Source: Austwickia chelonae NBRC 105200
GTDB taxonomy: Bacteria > Actinomycetota > Actinomycetes > Actinomycetales > Dermatophilaceae
Length of the DNA: 64,000 nucleotides
Assembly: GCF_000298175.1 (NCBI RefSeq)
Contig: NZ_BAGZ01000008.1
Span: 248,001 to 312,000 of the forward strand
Direction: 5' to 3'
Shown here: positions 8,169 through 17,835 of the stretch, piece by piece
Layout: the number at the start of each line of letters is the position of its first letter
Numbering within the stretch: the stretch's first letter is position 1
Notes under the pieces: generated by a model
Databases searched by the model: none
Told to the model about the DNA's origin: nothing
The model's input: the letters and a program-made list of their open reading frames with translations, nothing else
Position numbers and translations under genes: made by a program

Positions 8169-8558
8169 GTGTCCGAGCAGACCTACGACGCAGCCACCCC
8201 GCCCCCGCCGGACTCCTGGCCGGGAGCGGGCGGACTACGCTCCGTCGCCCCCGTCGTCCCCACCTGGCCAGGAGCGACCACAGCTCAGGGCACCGACTCC
8301 TGGCCAGGAGCAGGGCCCCGGACCAAGAAGGTACGTCGACAGAAGAACACTGCCGGCGCCGTCCCCGTCCGACGCCGCCCCAGCCGGGTCGCTGCGATTC
8401 TCTTCCCCGCCGTGGCCGCCGTCATCCTTTTCGTCCTGGTCGCCGTCTGGGCCTCCATCGACCCCGACCACCGCGCACTCCAGATGGGCACCCTGCTCAC
8501 CGTGTCGGTGCTGGTGTTGGGGCTGCTCGTCCTCGCCGGATACCGGCAACGACGCTGA
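8169..8558 (+). CDS. Small two-helix membrane protein with DSWPGAG repeats
   Basis: 129 residues from GTG. The cytoplasmic-type N-terminal half is Pro/Gly-rich and repeats DSWPGAG twice (residues ~16-22 and ~43-49), with a related PTWPGAT between them. It is followed by a basic patch (TKKVRRQKN and VRRRPSR) and two hydrophobic helices (~74-92 and ~103-122), ending in a basic tail. I do not recognise a family. Codon choice resembles the neighbours, which supports a real gene. It converges with pmt with only 55 bases between them and could relate to envelope work, but nothing in the sequence proves that. Confidence 0.6.
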   Translation: MSEQTYDAATPPPPDSWPGAGGLRSVAPVVPTWPGATTAQGTDSWPGAGPRTKKVRRQKNTAGAVPVRRRPSRVAAILFPAVAAVILFVLVAVWASIDPDHRALQMGTLLTVSVLVLGLLVLAGYRQRR

Positions 8559-8613
8559 CCTACGACCTCAAGGGGCGCGCCAGCCAGGGCCACGACCGGA
8601 AGCGGCGCAGAAA

Positions 8614-10278
8614 TCACACCCACGAAGGGAACCACATCCGCCACTGCCACTCCGGATACGGGATGACCTGCGCGGTGAGCACCGGCCACCAGAACACGAA
8701 CAAAGCCACCGACAACACCACGAAACCGCCGGTCACCAGGACACCCATCCGATACCGGCCCGGGCCGGCCGACCGTGGAACCACCATCAGCGACATCCCG
8801 TAGACGACCGCCAGGACCACCCAGGGGACGAAAGCCACCGCGTAGAAGGTGTAGATGGTGCGCTCCTGGAAGAGGAACCACGGGAACCACCCCGCCAACA
8901 GACCAGCCAGCACGGCCCCGGCCCGCCAGTCACGACGCATCGCCCAACAGAAGAGCAGCACCGGGATCATCGCCGCCGCCGCCCACCAGATCGACACCGT
9001 GCCGATATTGGTGATCGCCTTGCTGCACTGATCGACCGCGCACCCCTGCTCGGCCAGCTTCGGACCCTCGTAGTAGAAACTGGTGGGGCGCCCCATGATG
9101 ATCCACGACCACGGATTCGACGCGTACGGATGCCCCGAGTTCAAACCGACATGGAAGTTCCACGCCTGCTGGTGGTAGTTCCACAACGCGCGCAAGGCAT
9201 CCGGCACGATCCCGCCCAGATCGGTCTGCGCCGGGTTCTCCGCAGCCCAGTTCCGCCCCCAACCGGTGCTTCCGGTCAACCAGCCGACCCAGCTCGCCAC
9301 GTAGACGACCAAAGCCGTGCCGACCATGCCGATCCCGGCAGGGACAGCGTCCTTCACAAAGGTCCCGCTCAGCCAACGCCGGACACCGACGGTACGACGA
9401 GCACCCAGATCCCAGGCCACCGTCATCAGCCCGAAGACCGCCAGGAACCACAATCCGGACCATTTCGTGCCGATGCACAACCCGAGGCTCACCGCGGCGA
9501 CCCAGCGCCACGGCCGCCCCCACAACCACGGCCCGGTCCCGGTGATCGGCGCACCTTGAGCGATCTTGTGCGCCAATCTCTCCCGGGTGTGATCCCGGTC
9601 GACCAGGAGAGCGCAGAAAGCACCCAGGGCGAAGAACATGACGATCAGGTCGAGCAGGCCGGTCCGGCTGTGCGTGAAGTGGTGCCCGTCGAAAGCCAGC
9701 AGTACGGCAGCGCAGGTCGCCAGATAGGCCGAGCCGAACAGTCGCAGGGCCGCCCGGCCCAGCATCAGGATCGACAAGGTTCCCAGCAGGGCCACCGAGA
9801 AACGCCACCCGAAGGGATCGGAGATCCCGAAAAGGTACTCACCCGCGGCGATGACCCACTTGCCGACCGGCGGATGCACCACGAAATCGGCTTCGTTGAT
9901 GAAGATCTTCGCCGGATCGAAGGTTCCGGCGTTCCACAGGACGTTCTCCTTGTTGACCTGGTTGTCCCGCATCTCCACGCCGTGCAGGAGCATCGAGTAG
10001 CCCTGCTTGACGTAGTAGGTCTCGTCGAAGATGAGCGTGTTGATCCGGCCCAGTTCCCAGAAACGGATGACGCCACCGACGAGAGCCGCGAACAAGGGGC
10101 CGAGCCAGCCGAGCAACCGGTCCGAAGGCCGCACCCCCAGCAGACGCCTGCGCAGGATGTCCACCCGGCCGGCGATATCCACATCGCGGCCGATCACCGT
10201 GGCCGACGGTCGGCTGGCACCGGCCTGTCTGCCGAGCGTCTCGGGGGGCGTCGCGCTCACTGACGTCATGGGCGACAT
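8614..10278 (-). CDS. pmt: Dolichyl/polyprenyl-phosphate-mannose--protein mannosyltransferase
   Basis: 554 residues, GT39 family. The acidic motif of the first extracytoplasmic loop (LIFDETYYVKQGYSMLLHG) is at about residue 75, and VHPPVGKWVIAAGEYLFG follows. About ten membrane helices span the rest, with DGHHFTHSRTGLLDLI and GTKWSGLWF typical of actinobacterial Pmt. The enzyme transfers mannose from polyprenyl phosphate to Ser/Thr of secreted proteins, coupled to Sec export. It is divergent from rsmI with 46 bases between the starts, the same arrangement as Rv1002c/Rv1003 in M. tuberculosis. Confidence 0.93.
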   Translation of the reverse strand: MSPMTSVSATPPETLGRQAGASRPSATVIGRDVDIAGRVDILRRRLLGVRPSDRLLGWLGPLFAALVGGVIRFWELGRINTLIFDETYYVKQGYSMLLHGVEMRDNQVNKENVLWNAGTFDPAKIFINEADFVVHPPVGKWVIAAGEYLFGISDPFGWRFSVALLGTLSILMLGRAALRLFGSAYLATCAAVLLAFDGHHFTHSRTGLLDLIVMFFALGAFCALLVDRDHTRERLAHKIAQGAPITGTGPWLWGRPWRWVAAVSLGLCIGTKWSGLWFLAVFGLMTVAWDLGARRTVGVRRWLSGTFVKDAVPAGIGMVGTALVVYVASWVGWLTGSTGWGRNWAAENPAQTDLGGIVPDALRALWNYHQQAWNFHVGLNSGHPYASNPWSWIIMGRPTSFYYEGPKLAEQGCAVDQCSKAITNIGTVSIWWAAAAMIPVLLFCWAMRRDWRAGAVLAGLLAGWFPWFLFQERTIYTFYAVAFVPWVVLAVVYGMSLMVVPRSAGPGRYRMGVLVTGGFVVLSVALFVFWWPVLTAQVIPYPEWQWRMWFPSWV

Positions 10279-10324
10279 GGTAGGCGGCCCAGGTGCTCAC
10301 GCCACTTCCTGGCAGGATCGTCCT

Positions 10325-11158
10325 ATGACCGACACCGGCCTCCTCGTCCTCGCCGCCACCCCGATCGGCGACCCCCGCGACGCCTCACCGCGACTGGCCG
10401 CGGAACTGGCATCTGCCGATGTCATCGCCGCCGAGGACACCCGGCGCCTGCAACGTCTGCTCGCCGCGCTGGAGGTACGCCCCGTCGGGCGCATCGTGTC
10501 CTACCACGAGCACAACGAGGCCGGGCGCGCCGACGACCTGGTCGACGACCTCCGATCGGGTGCGCGAGTGCTGGTGGTCACCGACGCGGGCATGCCCAGC
10601 GTCTCCGATCCCGGGTACCGACTGGTCGCTGCCGCGGTCGAGCACGACATCCGGGTGACCTGCGTGCCCGGGCCCAGCGCCGTCCTGGGAGCCTTGGCGG
10701 TGTCCGGCCTCCCGGTACGCCGGTTCTGCTTCGAGGGGTTTCTGCCGCGCAAGCCGGGGGAGCGGGCACGGGCGTTGGCCGAGCTCGCCACCGAACGACG
10801 CACCATGGTCTTCTTCGAGGCACCGCACCGCTTGGAGGCCATGCTCACCGCCCTGGCCGAGGCCTTCGGCACCGACCGTCGGGCAGCGGTCTGCCGGGAG
10901 CTGACGAAGACCTACGAAGAGGTCAGGCGAGGAACCCTGGACGAACTGGCCCGCTGGGCCGGGGGCGAGGTGCGCGGGGAGATCACCGTCGTCGTCGACG
11001 GAGCAGGTCAGCGACGGGGCGACCCGGCCGAGGCGTTGGCGCAGGTCCGGGAACGGGTCGCCGCGGGGGAACGGCTCAAGGACGCCTGCAAAGCCGTGGC
11101 CGCAGTGAGCGGGATGTCCAGCAAGGAGCTCTACGCGGCCGCGACCTCCCGCAGCTGA
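10325..11158 (+). CDS. rsmI: 16S rRNA (cytidine1402-2'-O)-methyltransferase RsmI
   Basis: 277 residues from the ATG at 10325; the frame is open upstream but lies over the divergent pmt start. SAM-dependent tetrapyrrole-methylase fold: TPIGDPRDASPR near the N-terminus, EDTRRLQRLL, TDAGMPSVSDPGYRLV near residue 80, and PGPSAVLGALAVSGLP near 115. It methylates the 2'-hydroxyl of C1402 at the ribosomal P site. The FLPRKPGERARAL and ELTKTYEEVRRGTL segments are typical for RsmI. Complete and of normal length. Confidence 0.95.
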   Translation: MTDTGLLVLAATPIGDPRDASPRLAAELASADVIAAEDTRRLQRLLAALEVRPVGRIVSYHEHNEAGRADDLVDDLRSGARVLVVTDAGMPSVSDPGYRLVAAAVEHDIRVTCVPGPSAVLGALAVSGLPVRRFCFEGFLPRKPGERARALAELATERRTMVFFEAPHRLEAMLTALAEAFGTDRRAAVCRELTKTYEEVRRGTLDELARWAGGEVRGEITVVVDGAGQRRGDPAEALAQVRERVAAGERLKDACKAVAAVSGMSSKELYAAATSRS

Positions 11159-11241
11159 AGTGGCACCGTCCTCTGCGCGGAGGCAAAGAGGTCAGCAAAT
11201 GGCAAAATTCTCGTGTTCTTTTGTTTATTAGAGCAATTCGG

Positions 11242-11270
11242 CTGACGTGAAGGCTGCTTCTTTCTAGGCT
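11242..11270 (+). promoter_or_regulatory. Likely sigma-70-type promoter of ald
   Basis: CTGACG at 11242-11247 and TAGGCT at 11265-11270 are separated by exactly 17 bases. They lie inside an unusually A+T-rich stretch, about 80 bases before the ald start. The match to actinobacterial -35/-10 consensus is good, but transcription is inferred. Confidence 0.5.
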
Positions 11271-11350
11271 CGTGACGAGCGGCAGTGAATGTCGCGTACG
11301 GGACGACACGTCCGGGGAATACAGGGACGTTCCATGTCAGGAGGGTCGCA

Positions 11351-12466
11351 GTGAAGATCGGTATTCCGACCGAGATCAAGAACAACGAGTTCCGCGTCGG
11401 CATCACCCCCGTCGGGGTCCACGAACTCGTCCACCACGGGCACACCGTGCTCGTCCAGAAAGGTGCCGGTCTGGGGTCCTCGATCACCGACGACGAGTTC
11501 GTCGCCGAGGGTGCCACGATCATCGACACCGCGGACGAGCTGTGGGGCGAGTCCGAGATGGTCATGAAGGTCAAGGAACCCATCGCCGAGGAGTACCCGC
11601 GGCTGCGCGACGACCTCGTGCTCTTCACCTACCTGCACCTCGCGGCGGACAAGGCGCAGACCGACGCGCTCCTCGCCGCCGGCACCACCTCCATCGCCTA
11701 CGAGACGGTTCAGCACCCGTCGGGGATGCTCCCCCTGCTCTACCCGATGTCCGAGGTCGCCGGCTGCCTCGCTCCTCAGGTGGGCGCGCATGCCCTCATG
11801 AAGGCTCAGGGCGGCCGCGGGGTCCTGATGGGCGGGGTCGGCGGCGTCGCCAATGCGAAGGTCGTCGTCCTCGGCGGGGGGGTCGCCGGTCAGAACGCCG
11901 CCAATATCGCGCTCGGCATGGGAGCCGATGTCACCATCCTCGACACCGATCTCGACAAACTCCGGATGAGCTTCTGGCGGTACAACAACCGCGTGCACGG
12001 CCTGGCTTCCTCGACGCTGTCCGTCAGGCAGCAGGTCATGCAGGCGGACATGGTCATCGGTGCCGTCCTGATCCCCGGCGCGAAAGCGCCCAAGTTGGTC
12101 TCCAACGAGCTGGTCTCCCAGATGAAGCCCGGCAGCGTACTCGTCGACATCGCCATCGACCAGGGCGGATGCTTCGAGGATTCCCGGCCGACCACTCACG
12201 CGGACCCGACCTTCCCCGTCCATGACTCGGTCTTCTACTGCGTCGCCAATATGCCTGGTGCGGTGCCCAACACCTCCACCTGGGCTTTGACGAACGCCAC
12301 TCTGCCCTATGCGATCCGTCTCGCTGACCAGGGATGGAAGGACGCCTGCCTCGACAGCCACCCGCTGTCGCTCGGGCTGAACACCTACGGCGGGGAGGTC
12401 GTCTTCCCCGGAGTCGCCGAGGCCTTCGACATGAAACACGTCCCCCTGGAGAAGGTCCTCGCCTGA
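11351..12466 (+). CDS. ald: Alanine dehydrogenase
   Basis: 371 residues, the standard length. GTG start at 11351 is preceded by an AGGAGG ribosome-binding site; an in-frame upstream ATG at 11285 would add 22 unrelated residues. N-terminal KIGIPTEIKNNEFRVGITP and the NAD-binding fingerprint VVVLGGGVAGQNAANIALGMGA (about 170-190) are diagnostic. The enzyme interconverts alanine and pyruvate plus ammonium with NAD(H). The neighbouring ornithine aminotransferase suggests an amino-acid nitrogen block. In mycobacteria ald is controlled by AldR, but no such regulator is present here. Confidence 0.95.
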   Translation: MKIGIPTEIKNNEFRVGITPVGVHELVHHGHTVLVQKGAGLGSSITDDEFVAEGATIIDTADELWGESEMVMKVKEPIAEEYPRLRDDLVLFTYLHLAADKAQTDALLAAGTTSIAYETVQHPSGMLPLLYPMSEVAGCLAPQVGAHALMKAQGGRGVLMGGVGGVANAKVVVLGGGVAGQNAANIALGMGADVTILDTDLDKLRMSFWRYNNRVHGLASSTLSVRQQVMQADMVIGAVLIPGAKAPKLVSNELVSQMKPGSVLVDIAIDQGGCFEDSRPTTHADPTFPVHDSVFYCVANMPGAVPNTSTWALTNATLPYAIRLADQGWKDACLDSHPLSLGLNTYGGEVVFPGVAEAFDMKHVPLEKVLA

Positions 12467-12493
12467 TCGGACCACCTCTCCTCGGTCGTCCTC

Positions 12494-12545
12494 CTCACCC
12501 CGGTCGGGGCCCGATGTCGCGTCGAGGCCGCCCCACCGGGGTGAG
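12494..12545. repeat. Inverted repeat between ald and rocD
   Basis: Perfect 11-bp arms, CTCACCCCGGT at 12494-12504 and its complement at 12535-12545, flank a 30-base loop. It could be the ald terminator or an operator for rocD, whose start is 57 bases downstream. Confidence 0.45.
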
Positions 12546-12602
12546 TTGTGTTCTGACATCCTGATTTTCGACAGGATGACCGAAGGCGGGAAGGACTCAC
12601 CC

Positions 12603-13829
12603 ATGGCCGGGGACACCACGGACGCAAGATCGCTGGACAGCGCGCAGCACATCGCCCTCACCGAGGGCCACGCAGCACACAACTACCACCCCCTGCCGGT
12701 CGTGATCCGATCCGGCCAAGGTGTCTGGGTCGAGGACGTCGAAGGCCGCCGGTATCTCGACTGCCTCGCCGGATACTCGGCACTGAACTTCGGGCACGGC
12801 CACCCCCGACTGGTCGCCCGAGCCGTCGAACAGGTGCAACGACTCACCCTCACCTCGCGGGCCTTCTACCACGACCAGATGGGGCCCTTCGTGACCGACC
12901 TGGCCTCGCTCGCCGGCAAGGAGTACGTCCTGCCGATGAACTCCGGCGCGGAAGCCGTGGAGACCGCGGTGAAGATCGCCCGACGATGGGGACGCCGGGT
13001 CAAGGGCGTCGCCGAGAACACCGGGGTGATCCTGACCATGGACGGCAACTTCCACGGCCGGACCACGACCATCGTGTCCTTCTCCACGGACGACACCGCC
13101 CGCGCCGACTACGGTCCCTTCACCGAGGGATTCCGTGGGATTCCCTTCGGGGACGTCGAGGCCTTGTCCGCGGCGATCACGCCGGACACGGTCGCGGTAC
13201 TCCTCGAGCCGATCCAGGGGGAGAGCGGGGTGAACATCCCACCGGACGGTTTCCTCCGCGCGGTCAGGGAGCTGTGCGACACCCACGGCATGCTGATGAT
13301 CGCCGACGAGATCCAATCCGGGCTGGGCCGCACCGGAACCCTCTTCGCCTGCGATCACGAACAGGTCGTGCCGGATCTCTACCTGTTGGGGAAAGCCCTC
13401 GGCGGCGGCATCCTTCCGGTCAGTGCCGTACTCGCCGACGCGGACGTCATGTCGGTGATCACCCCGGGCTCCCACGGATCCACCTTCGGGGGCAACCCCC
13501 TGGCCTGTGCCGTGGCGCACGAGGTCGTGGGCATCCTCGCCGAAGGCGAGATCCTCGAGGCGGCTCAGGCTCGAGGCCGCTATCTCGCCGACGGTCTGTC
13601 CTCTTTCGTCGGGAACGGACTCGTCGGCCTACGCACCCGCGGCCTGTGGGCCGGAGCCGATGTCGACCCCGCTGTGGGCACCGGCCGAACGATCTGCGAA
13701 CGTCTCATGTCGGCAGGCGTTCTCGCCAAGGAGACCCACGGGTCGACGGTACGATTCGCTCCGCCCCTGACGATCACCGAAAAGGAACTGGATCTCCTCC
13801 TAGAAGCGCTCCAAGGGGCACTGAAGTAG
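12603..13829 (+). CDS. rocD: Ornithine--oxo-acid aminotransferase
   Basis: 408 residues from the ATG at 12603, preceded by GGGAAGGA. Class III PLP aminotransferase with the ornithine-specific N-terminus HNYHPLPVVIRSGQGVWVEDVEG, MNSGAEAVETAVKIAR for phosphate binding, ADEIQSGLGRTG, and the PLP lysine in LLGKALGGGILPVSAVL. It converts ornithine and an oxo-acid to glutamate semialdehyde and an amino acid, feeding proline or glutamate. Together with ald upstream it suggests catabolism of alanine and arginine-derived ornithine. No arginase gene is nearby. Confidence 0.88.
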   Translation: MAGDTTDARSLDSAQHIALTEGHAAHNYHPLPVVIRSGQGVWVEDVEGRRYLDCLAGYSALNFGHGHPRLVARAVEQVQRLTLTSRAFYHDQMGPFVTDLASLAGKEYVLPMNSGAEAVETAVKIARRWGRRVKGVAENTGVILTMDGNFHGRTTTIVSFSTDDTARADYGPFTEGFRGIPFGDVEALSAAITPDTVAVLLEPIQGESGVNIPPDGFLRAVRELCDTHGMLMIADEIQSGLGRTGTLFACDHEQVVPDLYLLGKALGGGILPVSAVLADADVMSVITPGSHGSTFGGNPLACAVAHEVVGILAEGEILEAAQARGRYLADGLSSFVGNGLVGLRTRGLWAGADVDPAVGTGRTICERLMSAGVLAKETHGSTVRFAPPLTITEKELDLLLEALQGALK

Positions 13830-13834
13830 ACATT

Positions 13835-13876
13835 CTCAGGTCGTACGCGCCTACTTCCAGGCCCGTACGACCTGGG
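13835..13876 (+). terminator. Hairpin after rocD
   Basis: Arms 13835-13847 and 13864-13876 form 13 pairs with one G-U, containing the alternating TCGTACG core, around a 16-base loop. It begins six bases after the rocD stop. There is no U-tract. Confidence 0.6.
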
Positions 13877-13966
13877 ACCTTCGGCACGATTCCTGGCTCA
13901 CAAGGTGGGTTTTCGGGTGTGAAGAATTAGGATTGTTGCGGTAAACCGCGAAGAGAGGAAAGCGAC

Positions 13967-14041
13967 ATGGGTGACTTAGGGCGCCGCCGCGATGCTCTCG
14001 CCCTTGCGGCCGGAGGTCCGTGCGGCGCCGATACCGGGTGA
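13967..14041 (+). CDS. Possible 24-codon leader ORF upstream of sdhC
   Basis: ATG at 13967 follows a strong GAGAGGAAAG ribosome-binding site at ideal distance, and the frame runs 24 codons to TGA at 14039. The peptide has an Arg run after residue 5 and one Cys near its end; codon 4 is the rare TTA. It ends 116 bases before the sdhC start. It could be an upstream ORF that regulates sdhCAB, or an accident of sequence. The rest of the 328-base gap 13830-14157 holds only the rocD hairpin and no other gene that I can support. Confidence 0.3.
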   Translation: MGDLGRRRDALALAAGGPCGADTG

Positions 14042-14157
14042 TCGCCGCCCGGCCGGGGGAAGCCCACGCCGTCGGCCGGTTCGAAGGATCGATTCACGAT
14101 CGATCGAGGTGGGCGTCAAATCTCTTTTCCTCCACTAGAACAGGGCAGACTGCGCTC

Positions 14158-14883
14158 GTGGCTACTTCGACTCTGACACCTACTCGGCCGAGTCCGGCCC
14201 TCTCGTCCATCGGCTGGAAGATCGTGATGGCGATCTCCGGTCTCTATCTCGTCTTCTTCGTTCTCTTCCACATGTACGGCAACCTCAAGTTGTTCGCCGG
14301 TCAGCATGCTTTTGACGACTATGCGCACCACCTGCGGACAATGTTCGAGCCGATCCTTCCCCACGAAGGTTTCCTCTGGCTTTTCCGGCTCAGTCTGATT
14401 CTTGCGGTCGGCCTGCACATCTATGCCGCCAGCACTCTGTGGAAGCGCGCCAACGCTGCACGTGGCACCAAGTACTCCGCCAAGATGACGGTTCAGCGGA
14501 GCCTGTCCAGCAAAGCCATGCGCTGGGGCGGGATCACCCTCTTCGTCTTCATCATCTGGCACCTGGCCCACTTCACCGTGATCAAGTTCACCGGTGACGG
14601 CCGGATGGGATCGGACTTCCTGGTGAACGGGGTGGAGAGCCCGTACAAGCTGGTCGTGGCCAGTTTCCAGATCTGGTGGGTGACGCTGATCTACCTGGTG
14701 GCCCTGTGCGCACTCGCGATGCACCTGCACCACGGGACGTGGAGCGCGATCCAGACCTTGGGATGGACCAACAGTGTGAAGGCACGTACCAACGCCAAGC
14801 TCGCCGCGGTCTTCGTCGCCGTGGCCGTGGCCGGCGGCTTCGCCTTGACCCCGGTCGCCATCCTCGTCGGCATCATCAAGTAA
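14158..14883 (+). CDS. sdhC: Succinate dehydrogenase cytochrome b subunit
   Basis: 241 residues from the GTG at 14158, where family similarity begins. Five membrane helices are visible. Histidines in FHMYGNLKLF, GLHIYAAS, WHLAHFTVIKF and LHLHHGTWSAIQTLG are placed as in the single-subunit di-heme cytochrome b558 family, which anchors SdhA and SdhB and reduces menaquinone. It heads sdhCAB, with 15 bases before sdhA. A weak TAGGAT-like element lies upstream near 13928. Confidence 0.92.
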   Translation: MATSTLTPTRPSPALSSIGWKIVMAISGLYLVFFVLFHMYGNLKLFAGQHAFDDYAHHLRTMFEPILPHEGFLWLFRLSLILAVGLHIYAASTLWKRANAARGTKYSAKMTVQRSLSSKAMRWGGITLFVFIIWHLAHFTVIKFTGDGRMGSDFLVNGVESPYKLVVASFQIWWVTLIYLVALCALAMHLHHGTWSAIQTLGWTNSVKARTNAKLAAVFVAVAVAGGFALTPVAILVGIIK

Positions 14884-14898
14884 GGGCTGATTCGACTC

Positions 14899-16908
14899 AT
14901 GAGTGAACTGATCAACGGCCTCTACCGTGCAGGTGAGCCGGTCAAAGACACGAAGTGCCCCAGCGGTCCGATCGAGGAGCGCTGGACCAAACGCAAGTTC
15001 GAAGCCAAGCTGGTCAACCCCGCCAACCGCCGCAAGCTGACCGTCATCATGGTCGGCACCGGTCTGGCCGGTGGCGCCGCCGCCGCGACACTCGGCGAGG
15101 CCGGCTACAACGTCAAGGCGTTCTGTTACCAGGACAGCCCGCGTCGTGCGCACTCGATCGCCGCGCAGGGCGGTATCAACGCCGCGAAGAACTACAAGGA
15201 GGACGGCGACTCGACGTACCGTCTCTTCTACGACACGGTCAAGGGCGGTGACTACCGCGCCCGGGAGAACAACGTCTACCGCCTCGCCGAGGTCAGCGCC
15301 AACATCATCGACCAGTGCGTCGCCCAGGGTGTCCCCTTCGCCCGCGAGTACGGCGGTCTGCTCGACAACCGCTCCTTCGGCGGCGTCCAGGTGTCCCGTA
15401 CCTTCTACGCCCGCGGCCAGACGGGTCAGCAGCTGCTGATCGGTGCCTACCAGGCCCTCGAGCGTCAGGTGAAGGGACCGGACAACCAGGCCGGAACGGT
15501 CGAGATGTTCTCCCGGCACGAGATGGTCGAACTGATCGTCGTCGACGGTCGTGCCCGCGGCATCATCGCCCGCGACATGGTCACCGGTGAGATCGAGACC
15601 CACCTGGCCGACGCCGTGGTCCTGGCCACCGGCGGTTACGGCAACGTCTTCTTCCTGTCGACCAATGCGATGGGCTGCAACACCACCGCCATCTGGCGGG
15701 CCCACCGCAAGGGCGCCTACTTCGGCAACCCGTGCTTCACCCAGATCCACCCGACGTGCATCCCGGTGCACGGAGACCAGCAGTCCAAGCTGACGCTGAT
15801 GTCGGAGTCGCTGCGTAACGACGGCCGTATCTGGGTCCCGAAGCGCGCCGAGGACTGCGACAAGGACCCCCGCCAGATCCCTGAAGAGGACCGCGACTAC
15901 TACCTGGAGCGCATCTACCCGGCGTTCGGTAACCTCGTCCCCCGTGACATCGCCTCCCGCCAGGCGAAGAACATGTGCGACGAAGGACGCGGCGTCGGAC
16001 CCGAGATCCTCGAACGCGACCTCGACGGCAACGAGCGCCGGGTGCGGCGAGGGGTCTACCTCGACTTCGCCGACGCCATCCAGCGTCTCGGACGGGACAA
16101 GGTCTCCGCCTCCTACGGGAACCTCTTCGACATGTACGAGGAGATCACCGGGGAGAACCCCTACGAGACCCCGATGCGCATCTACCCGGCCGTGCACTAC
16201 ACGATGGGTGGCCTCTGGGTCGACTACGACCTGCAGTCCTCGATCCCCGGCCTGTTCGTGACCGGCGAGGCGAACTTCTCCGACCACGGTGCGAACCGGC
16301 TCGGTGCCTCGGCACTGATGCAGGGTCTCTCCGACGGATACTTCGTCCTGCCGAACACGATCCGCGACTACCTGGCCAGCGGGCCGTACGCGCCCTTGGA
16401 CATGAGCCACCCGGCCGTCGTCGAGGCCTCGGAGAACGTCAAGGCACGCGTCAACCACTTCCTGTCCAGCAATGGCACCCGGTCCGTCGACAGCTACCAC
16501 AAGGAGCTCGGCGCGATCATGTGGGAATACTGCGGCATGGAACGCACCGAGGCGGGCCTCAAGATCGCGATCGAGAAGATCCGCGAACTGCGCAAGGAGT
16601 TCTGGTCGAACCTGCGAGTCCTCGGCAAGGCCGACGAGATGAACCAGAGCCTGGAGAAGGCCGGACGGGTGGCCGACTTCCTCGAGCTGGGCGAGTTGAT
16701 GTGCATCGACGCCCTGCACCGTCGTGAGTCCTGCGGTGGCCACTTCCGCGGGGAGAGCCAGACGGAGGACGGTGAAGCGCTCCGTCACGACGACGAGTTC
16801 TGCTACGTCGCCGCCTGGGAGTGGGGCGGGGAGAACGAAGCCCCGGTCCTGCACAAGGAAGACCTCGTGTACGAGTTCATCGAGTTGAAGCAGCGGAGCT
16901 ACAAGTGA
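14899..16908 (+). CDS. sdhA: Succinate dehydrogenase flavoprotein subunit
   Basis: 669 residues, ATG start. FAD-binding Rossmann motif [18 protein letters not shown] at about residue 55, the covalent-FAD histidine in [18 protein letters not shown], and the substrate-site blocks [10 protein letters not shown] and [14 protein letters not shown]. It oxidises succinate to fumarate and passes electrons to the iron-sulfur subunit. The sequence follows the longer type paired with one membrane anchor (SdhCAB order), as in Bacillus and many actinobacteria. The stop overlaps the sdhB start. A long antisense frame across it is a codon-bias shadow. Confidence 0.96.
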   Translation: MSELINGLYRAGEPVKDTKCPSGPIEERWTKRKFEAKLVNPANRRKLTVIMVGTGLAGGAAAATLGEAGYNVKAFCYQDSPRRAHSIAAQGGINAAKNYKEDGDSTYRLFYDTVKGGDYRARENNVYRLAEVSANIIDQCVAQGVPFAREYGGLLDNRSFGGVQVSRTFYARGQTGQQLLIGAYQALERQVKGPDNQAGTVEMFSRHEMVELIVVDGRARGIIARDMVTGEIETHLADAVVLATGGYGNVFFLSTNAMGCNTTAIWRAHRKGAYFGNPCFTQIHPTCIPVHGDQQSKLTLMSESLRNDGRIWVPKRAEDCDKDPRQIPEEDRDYYLERIYPAFGNLVPRDIASRQAKNMCDEGRGVGPEILERDLDGNERRVRRGVYLDFADAIQRLGRDKVSASYGNLFDMYEEITGENPYETPMRIYPAVHYTMGGLWVDYDLQSSIPGLFVTGEANFSDHGANRLGASALMQGLSDGYFVLPNTIRDYLASGPYAPLDMSHPAVVEASENVKARVNHFLSSNGTRSVDSYHKELGAIMWEYCGMERTEAGLKIAIEKIRELRKEFWSNLRVLGKADEMNQSLEKAGRVADFLELGELMCIDALHRRESCGGHFRGESQTEDGEALRHDDEFCYVAAWEWGGENEAPVLHKEDLVYEFIELKQRSYK

Positions 16909-17642
16909 AAATCACTCTGAAGATCTGGCGTCAGGCCGGACCTAAGGCCCAGGGCAAGCTGTCGACCTACCAGGTGGACAATGTCTCCCCCGACATGTCC
17001 TTCCTCGAGATGCTCGACGTGCTCAACGAGGACCTCAACGACCGCGGCGAAGAGCCGGTCGCCTTCGACAGCGACTGTCGTGAAGGCATCTGCGGCACCT
17101 GCGGTGTGGTCATCAACGGTCGTCCGCACGGTAAGAAGGGCGTCACCACCTGCCAGTTGCACATGCGCAACTTCAACGACGGCGACGAGATCATCGTCGA
17201 GCCGTGGCGGGCGGCGGCCTTCCCCGTGCTGCGTGACCTGGTGGTCGACCGCACGGCACTGGACCGCATCATCGGAGCCGGTGGATTCATCTCCGCCAAT
17301 ACCGGATCGGCGCCGGACGCGCACGCGGCACCGGTGGAGAAGAAGAAAGCGGACAAGGCCTTCGAGGCCGCGGCCTGCATCGGTTGCGGCGCCTGCGTGG
17401 CGGCCTGCCCCAATGCGGCCGGGATGCTGTTCATGGGCGCCAAGGTCACCCACCTCGGTCTGCTCCCGCAGGGACAACCGGAGCGGTGGACCCGGGTGAA
17501 GGCCATGGTCCAGCGGCACGACGGCGAAGGATTCGGCGGGTGCACCAACATCGGTGCCTGCGCCGACGCCTGCCCGAAGGAGATCCCCATGGACGTCATC
17601 TCCTTCTTGAACAACGACGTCCGGAACGTCTTCCTGCACTGA
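16905..17642 (+). CDS. sdhB: Succinate dehydrogenase iron-sulfur subunit
   Basis: 245 residues. GTG at 16905 overlaps the sdhA stop (GTGA). The N-terminal ferredoxin domain carries the [2Fe-2S] ligands in [15 protein letters not shown] and the later TTCQLH. The C-terminal domain has [16 protein letters not shown] and [15 protein letters not shown] for the [4Fe-4S] and [3Fe-4S] clusters. It carries electrons from SdhA flavin to menaquinone at SdhC. All expected cysteines are present. Confidence 0.96.
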   Translation: MKITLKIWRQAGPKAQGKLSTYQVDNVSPDMSFLEMLDVLNEDLNDRGEEPVAFDSDCREGICGTCGVVINGRPHGKKGVTTCQLHMRNFNDGDEIIVEPWRAAAFPVLRDLVVDRTALDRIIGAGGFISANTGSAPDAHAAPVEKKKADKAFEAAACIGCGACVAACPNAAGMLFMGAKVTHLGLLPQGQPERWTRVKAMVQRHDGEGFGGCTNIGACADACPKEIPMDVISFLNNDVRNVFLH

Positions 17643-17664
17643 TCTCCGGGTAGTTCCTATGGTG

Positions 17665-17696
17665 CTGGCCCGTCCCGCGACATCGGGGCGGGCCAG
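17665..17696 (+). terminator. Terminator of the sdhCAB operon
   Basis: A 13-bp stem with one T-G wobble (17665-17677 with 17684-17696) and a six-base loop CGACAT, 22 bases after the sdhB stop. No U-tract. Confidence 0.7.
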
Positions 17697-17835
17697 CCCT
17701 GCACCCGGCCCGAGCCAGAGCATGGACAGGCTGGGGTAAGGCGAGGCTACCTCGGGATAAGGTGTGCCTGGCGTGTGTTTTAACTGGTCGACGGGCTGTC
17801 CGTGCAGCCGGGTCGAAGGGGACGAACGGGGTTGT

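Noticed and set aside
14116-16854. A 912-codon open frame antisense to sdhA and sdhC
   Set aside because: It lies opposite fully conserved sdhC/sdhA and is a product of GC-biased third positions. Its translation has no recognisable domain.
17733-17757. Possible DtxR/IdeR iron box before the SIMPL gene
   Set aside because: Only about 11 of 19 bases match the consensus and there is no iron-related gene nearby.
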